Shown here piece after piece: positions 6,636 to 11,408 of a DNA stretch of 11,408 nucleotides. A program made the position numbers and the translations under genes. Location: contig JAGYLT010000044.1 in assembly GCA_018400545.1 (NCBI GenBank), positions 1 to 11,408 on the forward strand, written 5' to 3'. The notes beneath the pieces were generated by a model. It had not been told where the DNA came from. It was given only the letters and a program-made list of their open reading frames with translations, and made no database searches. This DNA comes from Bacteroidales bacterium (GTDB taxonomy: Bacteria > Bacteroidota > Bacteroidia > Bacteroidales > 4484-276). Each line of letters begins with the position of its first letter. Position 1 is the first letter of the stretch.

Positions 6636-7631
6636 CTAAAATTGCCGAAATCCAATAATTTCACGTGCTTCACGAACTGTTTTCGCACCGCTTTCGTGGG
6701 CTTTTTCGGCTCCGATTTTAACCACTTTTCTCAGATATTCTTCATTTGCAGCCACCTCCTGTATCCTTTCGCGCAGGGGTGCAGTAAAGTTGATGATATC
6801 TTCGGCAAGCTGTTTTTTAAGATCGCCATACCTGATTTTACAGGTGTTGTACTGCTCATCAAAAAAGTTGATGGTATCTTTTTCAGAAACCACTTCCATT
6901 AATGAAAACAGGTTTTGAATGGGCTCCGGCTTTGGTGAGTCGGGTTCGGTTGGGCCCGCATCGGTAACGGCGCGCATCACCTTCTTTTTGATGGCTTTCG
7001 CGTCTTCAGCAAGAAAAATGGCATTGCCTTCACCTTCGGATTTCCCCATCTTTCCACTACCATCCAGTCCGGGAATTTTCACCAGGTTATCACCAAAATT
7101 GAAAGCTGTTGGCTCCGGGAAGAATTCCTGCTGATACATCCGGTTGAACCTTCTGGCAAACGTACGCGTCATCTCAAGATGTTGCTCCTGATCTTTACCT
7201 ACCGGCACTTTGTTGGCTTTATGGATGATAATATCTGCCGCCATCAGCGATGGATAGGTCAACAGCCCGGCATTGACGTTGTTTGGCTGTTTTCGTGCTT
7301 TTTCTTTAAAGGTGGTTACCCTTTCCAGCTCTCCCATGTAGGCGTTCATGTTGAGCAACAAATAAAGCTCCGCCGTTTCGGGTAGGTCGCTCTGGATGTA
7401 CAACGTTGACTTTTCCGGATCGATGCCTGTTGCCAGGTATTCCACCAGCACCTGCTTCACATTGCCATGCAAATCCTGGGGAGTGGGGTGCGTTGTTAAC
7501 GAGTGATAATCAGCAATGAAGAAAAAACAATTATACTCTTCCTGCATTTTCAGGAAATTCCTGATTGCGCCAAAATAGTTTCCGAGGTGCAGGTTTCCTG
7601 TCGGCCTGATGCCGCTCACAACTGTTTCCAT
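6636..7631 (-). CDS. trpS: Tryptophanyl-tRNA synthetase
   Basis: This class I aminoacyl-tRNA synthetase charges tRNA-Trp in the cytoplasm. The 331 residues fit bacterial TrpRS. The start SGIRPTGNLHLGNYFGA holds the HIGH-type signature (HLGN, 15-18). DYHSLTT (41-47), the YPSLMAADI segment (126-134) with VPVGKDQEQHLE, and the KMSKS-type loop KMGKS (194-198) are all present, with Gly in place of the middle Ser as is common in TrpRS. The C-end is the usual helical anticodon-binding part. The ATG at 7631 starts directly at the Rossmann fold, as expected. A Bacteroidota-type promoter box lies about 65 bases upstream, and two genes (GyrI-like, hflX) follow on the same strand with short gaps, so trpS probably heads a small operon. 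Confidence 0.97.
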   Translation of the reverse strand: METVVSGIRPTGNLHLGNYFGAIRNFLKMQEEYNCFFFIADYHSLTTHPTPQDLHGNVKQVLVEYLATGIDPEKSTLYIQSDLPETAELYLLLNMNAYMGELERVTTFKEKARKQPNNVNAGLLTYPSLMAADIIIHKANKVPVGKDQEQHLEMTRTFARRFNRMYQQEFFPEPTAFNFGDNLVKIPGLDGSGKMGKSEGEGNAIFLAEDAKAIKKKVMRAVTDAGPTEPDSPKPEPIQNLFSLMEVVSEKDTINFFDEQYNTCKIRYGDLKKQLAEDIINFTAPLRERIQEVAANEEYLRKVVKIGAEKAHESGAKTVREAREIIGFRQF

Positions 7632-7696
7632 ATGGTTTGTCTGATTTTAAATTTTCGGATAAAAAATAATGCTACCCTTTTTGGGCAACAGGCGGG

Positions 7697-7724
7697 CAAA
7701 AGTAAAAATTTTATTGGTGTTGAA
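7697..7724 (-). promoter_or_regulatory. Candidate promoter for trpS
   Basis: On the minus strand the sequence TACTTTTG (7697-7704) matches the Bacteroidota -7 box TAnnTTTG. A TTC at 7722-7724 lies 17 bases upstream, in place of the usual TTG. Transcription would start about 60 bases ahead of the trpS ATG and just behind rng. The -33 match is weak. Confidence 0.5.
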
Positions 7725-7750
7725 TGATTGGCTGTTGGGCTATCAACCCT

Positions 7751-9300
7751 CTACATCTTCAACTCGTCGTTGTTATGGTTGAAGAAATGATACTCCAGAA
7801 AATGATGGGATGTCATGGGCTTGATCTTAATCCTGCATTTGTATTGCCACATCCACTTTCGCCGTATGGAAATAAGGCCGCTGGTGAGGAATGAATATAC
7901 AAACGGGTGAACAGTGATCACGAGCTTTTTCTCGTTTTGTTCCCGAACGAGATATTGCAGATTGTTTTCTATTTCATCAACAATCAGCACGGTGGGTTTG
8001 CTTTCGCCGGTACCATTGCAAACGGGGCATTTTTCCAGCACCTGCACTTTCATGGCCGGACGCACCCGCTGCCTGGTGATCTGCACAAGCCCGAATTTGC
8101 TGGGATGCAGCACGATGTGTTTGGCCTTGTCTTTCGACATCTCATCCTTGAGCTTCACAAAAAGCTGCTTACGATGCCTGGCTTCGGTCATGTCGATGAA
8201 GTCCACCACGATAATACCGCCGATGTCGCGCAACCTGAGCTGCCGGGCAATTTCGGTGGCCGCCTCAAGATTTACTTCCAGCGAGTTGCTCTCCTGGTTT
8301 TTTTGTTTGTTTACCCGGTGACCCGAATTTACATCGATGGCTACAAGTGCTTCTGTATGCTCGATAATGAGATAGACGCCACTCTTAATCGTGACGATTT
8401 TCCCGAACGAATTCTTGATTTGTTTATCTACCCCAAAGTGTTCAAAAATGGGTTTTGAGCCATTGTAAAGCTTAACGATGTTGGCCTTTTCCGGTGCAAT
8501 GTGTTTGATGAAAGTCCTCACCTCGTCGGCTAACCCTGACTCGTTAACGTGGATATTGTTAAACGATTCGTTAAGGTGATCGCGTAAAATGGCCGAAGTG
8601 CGGTCGAGCTCACTCACAATTTTTTTAGGCGCATCAGTTTTATGGAGCTTTTTGTAAATCGACTCCCACTTTTCGAGCAGTTCCTTCAGGTCGGAGTCGA
8701 GATCAGCAACCATTTTATTTTCTGCCGCCGTCCGTATTATTACACCAAAATTATTGGGTTTAATGCTTTTGATAAGCCTTTTCAACCGTTTACGCTCATC
8801 TAAGCTTCTGATTTTCTGGGAAACCGAAATCCTGTCGGCGAGTGGAACCAGCACAAGGTACCGCCCTGCAAAAGAAATTTCGGAAGAAATCCGGGGACCT
8901 TTAGTTGAGATGGGCTCTTTGGCAATCTGTACCAGGATGGGCTGATTGATGGAGAGCACCTCGGAAATTTTTCCGGTTTTTTCTATATCCGGCTCCAGCC
9001 TGAACTCGCTGAGTGGGAGGTTGCTGATCTTGCCGACGCTGGCAAGCCTGGTAAATTTGATCAGTGATCTGACCTGGGGGCCAAGATCGAGATAATGCAA
9101 AAAAGCATCTTTGTCATAGCCAACATTCACAAAAGCAGCATTAAGCCCGGGCATAAGCTTCCTGACCTTACCGAGGTAAACATCTCCAACTGAATACTTC
9201 TTATTGGATTTTTCCTTGGTAAATTCAACAAGATCTTGTCCTCAAGCAATGCTATATCAACCCCTGAGGAATTTGCATTAATTACTAAATCCCTTTCCAC
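7751..9300 (-). CDS. rng: Ribonuclease G/E family endoribonuclease, with an apparent -1 frameshift near the 5' end
   Basis: RNase G/E enzymes cut single-stranded RNA, maturing rRNA and degrading mRNA. The gene reads in two frames. The first, from GTG at 9300, gives MERDLVINANSSG then VDIALLEDK. The second, open only below 9242, gives LVEFTKEKSNKKYSVGDVYLGKVRK and continues 493 residues to the stop. Joined by one missing base at about 9233-9234 they make a normal 516-residue protein. Visible domains are an S1-like region split by the RNase H-like part (about 35-130), the catalytic segment AIDVNSGHR (D323) and IIVVDFIDM (D367, D370), and the Zn-link CPVCNGTG (C425, C428) used for dimerisation. 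The long C-terminal tail of E. coli RNase E is absent. If the shift is real, translation from GTG would stop early; an internal start at 9154 would lose the first part of the S1 region. A sequencing or assembly error is the simpler explanation. It lies behind HU and the 29-residue gene. Confidence 0.88.
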
Positions 9301-9362
9301 GCCCTATCCATTTTGTGTAGAAAATCTATGTGTGAAATGCTGATTATGATACTATTGAGCAT

Positions 9363-9424
9363 AAAAAAAAATTATCACATAACATCAAAATGAAGGATTC
9401 ATTTGTTTGATATTATGTAATAAT
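9363..9424 (-). terminator. Hairpin with T-run between the 29-residue gene and rng (terminator or attenuator)
   Basis: Two 19-base arms, 9371-9389 and 9406-9424, are complementary except at two positions. Inside them AATGAA (9389-9394) and TTCATT (9398-9403) pair around GGA, giving one long stem with a three-base bulge. Read on the minus strand the stem runs into nine T (9363-9371). This is the form of an intrinsic terminator for the HU/29-residue transcript, 20 bases after its last stop codon. As rng has no convincing promoter in the 62 bases that follow, partial readthrough (attenuation) may supply it. Confidence 0.7.
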
Positions 9425-9443
9425 TTTCAGTTTTTAAAAAGTT

Positions 9444-9533
9444 TTACTTCTTCTTGTGCCTGTTTTTCCGCAAACGCTTTTTACGTTTATGGGTAGCCAT
9501 CTTATGTCTTTTTCTTTTCTTTCCGCTTGGCAT
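9444..9533 (-). CDS. 29-residue highly basic protein, probable small ribosomal protein
   Basis: A complete ORF with ATG at 9531-9533 and TAA at 9444-9446 encodes 29 residues beginning MPSGKKRKRHKMATHKRKK. Twenty of the 29 are Lys, Arg or His (11 K, 6 R, 3 H). It starts 13 bases after the stop of the HU gene on the same strand, so the two are probably co-transcribed. I recall nearly identical short proteins being conserved across Bacteroidota, and the sequence resembles the AURKAIP1/COX24 C-terminal domain, whose relatives are small ribosomal subunit proteins (mitochondrial mS38, mycobacterial bS22). A ribosomal role is therefore likely but rests on resemblance. The gene is below usual ORF length limits and easy to miss. 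The hairpin and T-run that follow probably end its transcript. Confidence 0.8.
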   Translation of the reverse strand: MPSGKKRKRHKMATHKRKKRLRKNRHKKK

Positions 9534-9546
9534 TGTTTATTCCTCT

Positions 9547-9837
9547 CTATTTAACATTTACATTATCCTTTACTTCATTCACAAAAGTTTTGGCTGGTTT
9601 AAAAGCCGGAATATTGTGAGCAGGGATAATAATAGTTGTATTCTTTGAAATATTTCTACCTGTTTTCTCCGCCCGTTTCTTAATGGTAAAACTACCAAAT
9701 CCACGCAAGTAAACGTTCTCGCCATTAACCATGGAGTTCTTAATGGTGTCCATGAAAGCCTCAACAGTTGTTTGAACATTCGACTTCTCAATTCCTGTTT
9801 TATTGGCAATTTCTGCAACAATTTCTGCTTTTGTCAT
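9547..9837 (-). CDS. HU-family DNA-binding protein
   Basis: HU/IHF proteins are small dimers that bend and compact DNA. The 96 residues show the whole fold: an N-terminal helical pair starting MTKAEIVAEIANKTG, the RGFGSF turn (45-50), and the flexible DNA-clasping arm with GRNISKNTTIIIPAHNIPAFKP (60-81), ending in the C-terminal helix TFVNEVKDN. In E. coli HU the arm has a proline (P63, GRNP) that wedges between base pairs; here the same place is I63, a form I associate with Bacteroidota paralogues. Length is normal. A strong Bacteroidota-type promoter lies 45-73 bases upstream, and the 29-residue gene follows after 13 bases. It is divergent from mutY. Confidence 0.95.
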   Translation of the reverse strand: MTKAEIVAEIANKTGIEKSNVQTTVEAFMDTIKNSMVNGENVYLRGFGSFTIKKRAEKTGRNISKNTTIIIPAHNIPAFKPAKTFVNEVKDNVNVK

Positions 9838-9881
9838 AATACTATTTAAAGTTTTGATTATTAGATTTGTAAATAGGCGTG

Positions 9882-9910
9882 CAAATATATAATTTTTTTT
9901 TATTCAGCAA
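9882..9910 (-). promoter_or_regulatory. Promoter for the HU operon
   Basis: On the minus strand TTG (9908-9910) is followed after 18 bases by TATATTTG (9882-9889), matching the Bacteroidota housekeeping sigma consensus TTG / TAnnTTTG. Transcription would begin about 40 bases before the HU ATG. A run of nine A on this strand lies in the spacer and another nine bases upstream of the TTG (9919-9927), a possible UP-like element. Confidence 0.7.
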
Positions 9911-9965
9911 CATTTTGATTTTTTTTTAAAATTTTGTGAATCAGAGTGATGTGGTGTTTTTTTTT
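9893..9965. repeat. Three nine-base T tracts in the HU/mutY intergenic region
   Basis: Runs of exactly nine T occur at 9893-9901, 9919-9927 and 9957-9965 in the 233-base divergent region. The region holds nothing else I can assign beyond the HU promoter and a poor mutY promoter candidate: TTG at 10011-10013 and AGGGTTTG at 10032-10039, spaced 18 bases, which keeps only the TTTG half of the -7 box. Such tracts stiffen or bend DNA and may favour RNA polymerase or HU binding. Confidence 0.5.
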
Positions 9966-10070
9966 GGTGTGTACGATAAAATTAGTCGATTTTTAGTACT
10001 TCCGGCGCATTTGAACAAAAGCGGAAAAATCAGGGTTTGACAGGGTAAAATCACAATTCCTCATCCAGCA

Positions 10071-11132
10071 ATGCCAGAAATTTCAACACTTCTAGATTGG
10101 TATGATAAAAATCGGCGTGTCCTGCCCTGGCGGCAAACACGCGACCCTTACAAAATCTGGCTATCCGAAATCATCCTTCAACAAACACGTGTTAACCAGG
10201 GGCTATCGTACTATCTGAAATTTGTGGAAAAATACCCAAAAATCCAGCAACTGGCTGATGCCGATGAAGATGAGATATTGAAACTCTGGCAGGGGCTGGG
10301 CTACTATTCCAGGGCAAGAAACATGCACCATGCAGCGAAATTTGTTGCGGAACAAATGCAGGGAAAATTCCCGGACAATTATGATGATATCCTAAAACTG
10401 AAAGGAGTGGGCCCCTACACTGCTGCTGCCATTTCATCCATCGTATTTCATGAACCAAAGCCTGTGATGGATGGCAACGTGATGCGTGTGATCAGCAGGT
10501 GGTATGCCATCCGGGAATCCGTGGATTCAACAAAAGGAAAAAAACAAATTGCCGAAATCCTGGAAACGCTGATCGACAGGGAAAAACCTGGACAATTTAA
10601 CCAGGCCATGATGGAATTCGGGGCAAAATATTGTAAGCCCAAAAACCCGGATTGCGAAAATTGCATTTTTGCAGAAAAGTGTCTGGCATTCAGCCAAAAC
10701 CTTGTTGCTGACCTTCCAAAAAAAATGGGGAAATCCAAAATCAGAAAGCGGTTTTTCTATTACCTGGTTTTCAGATTTGGCAATGGTGACGCCACTTTTA
10801 CACTACTCAATAAACGATCCGGAAACGACATCTGGAAAGGCCTTTACGAATTTCCACTCATCGAAATGGAATATGAAGAGCCCGTCGATCATGTACTCAA
10901 TCACCCCCGGTTTAAATCCCTGATTAATCATAACCATTACGTCGTCAGGCATATTTCCCGCCCGGTGTCGCATCAGCTAACGCATCAAAAGATTATTGCA
11001 AAATTCATGGTAATTGATGCTGAAATCAATCCCCCTGAACCAGATGGGTTAATCAACGTAAGACTTCCTGAATTTCAAAAATATCCCATTTCAAGGCTAA
11101 CAGCTAAATTTCTGGAAACCAACCCTATCTAA
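10071..11132 (+). CDS. mutY: A/G-specific adenine DNA glycosylase (MutY)
   Basis: MutY removes adenine mispaired with 8-oxoguanine and so prevents G-to-T changes. The 353 residues have the full architecture. LPWR (18-21) and WLSEIILQQTRV (30-41) carry the catalytic Glu, E33. The helix-hairpin-helix LKGVGPYTAAAI (110-121) is followed by VMDGNVMRV with the catalytic Asp, D134. The iron-sulfur loop has C188, C195, C198 and C204 in C-x6-C-x2-C-x5-C spacing. From about 225 a NUDIX-like domain follows (NDIWKGLYEFPLIE), the part that recognises 8-oxoguanine. Length is typical. The ATG at 10071 fits the usual short N-end. The gene diverges from HU; its own promoter is not clear. No strong terminator follows; GCAAA/TTTGC at 11148-11160 is a weak short stem. 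Confidence 0.97.
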   Translation: MPEISTLLDWYDKNRRVLPWRQTRDPYKIWLSEIILQQTRVNQGLSYYLKFVEKYPKIQQLADADEDEILKLWQGLGYYSRARNMHHAAKFVAEQMQGKFPDNYDDILKLKGVGPYTAAAISSIVFHEPKPVMDGNVMRVISRWYAIRESVDSTKGKKQIAEILETLIDREKPGQFNQAMMEFGAKYCKPKNPDCENCIFAEKCLAFSQNLVADLPKKMGKSKIRKRFFYYLVFRFGNGDATFTLLNKRSGNDIWKGLYEFPLIEMEYEEPVDHVLNHPRFKSLINHNHYVVRHISRPVSHQLTHQKIIAKFMVIDAEINPPEPDGLINVRLPEFQKYPISRLTAKFLETNPI

Positions 11133-11202
11133 TCCATGTTAAATAATTGCAAACTTTTGCCCTGATTTATTGATGGAACCGGATTTCACATTCATCACCA
11201 CC

Positions 11203-11214
11203 ATCAAATTTGAT
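11203..11214. other. 12-base palindrome between mutY and fba
   Basis: ATCAAATTTGAT is a perfect palindrome in the 196-base gap, about 65 bases upstream of the fba -7 box. A second, looser dyad, TTAAC/GTTAA around five bases, sits at 11230-11244. Either could be an operator for the aldolase gene, but AT-rich palindromes of this size arise by chance. Confidence 0.25.
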
Positions 11215-11253
11215 TTTGGAACAACATTATTAACAATTAGTTAAAGAAAACCC

Positions 11254-11287
11254 TGTTCAAATCAAAACACAATAAATCTTACCTTTG
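11254..11287 (+). promoter_or_regulatory. Candidate promoter for fba
   Basis: TACCTTTG (11280-11287) matches the Bacteroidota -7 box TAnnTTTG. Upstream at about 21 bases is TGTTC (11254-11258), a weak stand-in for the TTG box. Transcription would start about 35 bases before the fba ATG. Confidence 0.5.
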
Positions 11288-11328
11288 CCCCCCTGAATCA
11301 AAAAGTTAAATTCTAAATTATAAGCACT

Positions 11329-11408
11329 ATGTCAAATAAAGTATTAGATGTTGTAAAACCCGGAGTTGCTTCCGGCGACGATGTTCAAAAAATTCTTGAA
11401 ATTGCTCG
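11329..11408 (+). CDS. fba: Class II fructose-bisphosphate aldolase (3' truncated by window end)
   Basis: Only the first 26 codons are present. They read MSNKVLDVVKPGVASGDDVQ followed by KILEIA, which closely follows the start of the E. coli FbaA-type class II aldolase (a KIFDFVKPGV start and a GDDVQK motif). The enzyme is zinc-dependent and interconverts fructose-1,6-bisphosphate with dihydroxyacetone phosphate and glyceraldehyde-3-phosphate in glycolysis and gluconeogenesis. The metal-binding His and catalytic residues lie beyond the window. A promoter-like TACCTTTG sits 42 bases before the ATG, so the gene is probably transcribed apart from mutY. Confidence 0.85.
   Translation, partial: MSNKVLDVVKPGVASGDDVQKILEIA

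Noticed and set aside
6246..6902. 218-codon open frame on the plus strand
   Set aside because: It crosses antisense over the ends of the GyrI-like gene and trpS. The translation is low-quality, with no domain and no promoter.
7632..7750. Intrinsic terminator after rng
   Set aside because: Short complementary pieces (CAACAG/CTGTTG; CCC/GGG) are present, but stems are too short or lack a following T-run.
7907..8458. 183-codon open frame on the plus strand
   Set aside because: Antisense to the catalytic half of rng, which is fully conserved on the minus strand.
9230..9243. Programmed ribosomal frameshift in rng
   Set aside because: No slippery heptamer or downstream stimulatory structure other than the short palindrome is visible, and the family is not known to me to use frameshifting.
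9154..9300. RNase G simply starting at the ATG at 9154
   Set aside because: The 49 residues upstream in two frames match the conserved N-terminus of the family, so a start at 9154 would be a truncation, not the native start.

Overview
The window reads as chromosomal DNA of a member of the Bacteroidota, most likely a Bacteroidales-like lineage. The evidence is a Por/type IX secretion C-terminal sorting domain on the first protein, promoter-like boxes of the Bacteroidota type (TAnnTTTG with TTG about 18 bases upstream), no obvious Shine-Dalgarno sequences, and gene versions typical of the phylum: an HU with the RNISKNT arm, a 29-residue basic protein just behind it, and a Bacteroidota-type RNase E/G. 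No rRNA, tRNA, CRISPR array or insertion sequence was seen.

Layout. At the left edge is the 3' part of a secreted protein made of about 90-residue fibronectin-III-like repeats with a T9SS sorting tail (plus strand), closed by a clear intrinsic terminator. All genes from there to about 9.84 kb lie on the minus strand. In transcription order they are: an HU-family protein, a 29-residue basic protein, an AT-rich hairpin with a T-run, rng (RNase G/E family, with an apparent one-base frameshift near its 5' end), trpS, a membrane-anchored GyrI-like protein, hflX, a three-gene AT-rich cassette (STAS-like/GHKL ATPase, STAS-like DUF4325-type protein, PIN-domain protein), and lnt. Divergent from HU on the plus strand are mutY and the first 80 bases of a class II fructose-bisphosphate aldolase gene with its own promoter-like element.

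Most genes are housekeeping: lipoprotein maturation (lnt), ribosome rescue GTPase (hflX), tRNA charging (trpS), RNA processing (rng), nucleoid structure (HU), repair of oxidised DNA (mutY) and glycolysis/gluconeogenesis (fba). The part that stands out is the compact cassette at 2902-4696. Its genes are tightly packed (12-base gap, then an 8-base overlap), its composition is more AT-rich than its neighbours, and its architecture suggests a nucleotide-binding switch plus a STAS partner controlling a PIN ribonuclease. I do not recognise it as a named system, and it is the best candidate here for an undescribed regulatory, toxin-antitoxin-like or defence module.

A second point of interest is rng. 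The reading frame breaks by one base exactly at the centre of a perfect 12-base palindrome, and an attenuator-like hairpin lies between the gene and the upstream HU operon. No stretch longer than about 235 bases lacks a gene; the largest gap is the HU/mutY divergent promoter region, which carries three separate runs of nine T.
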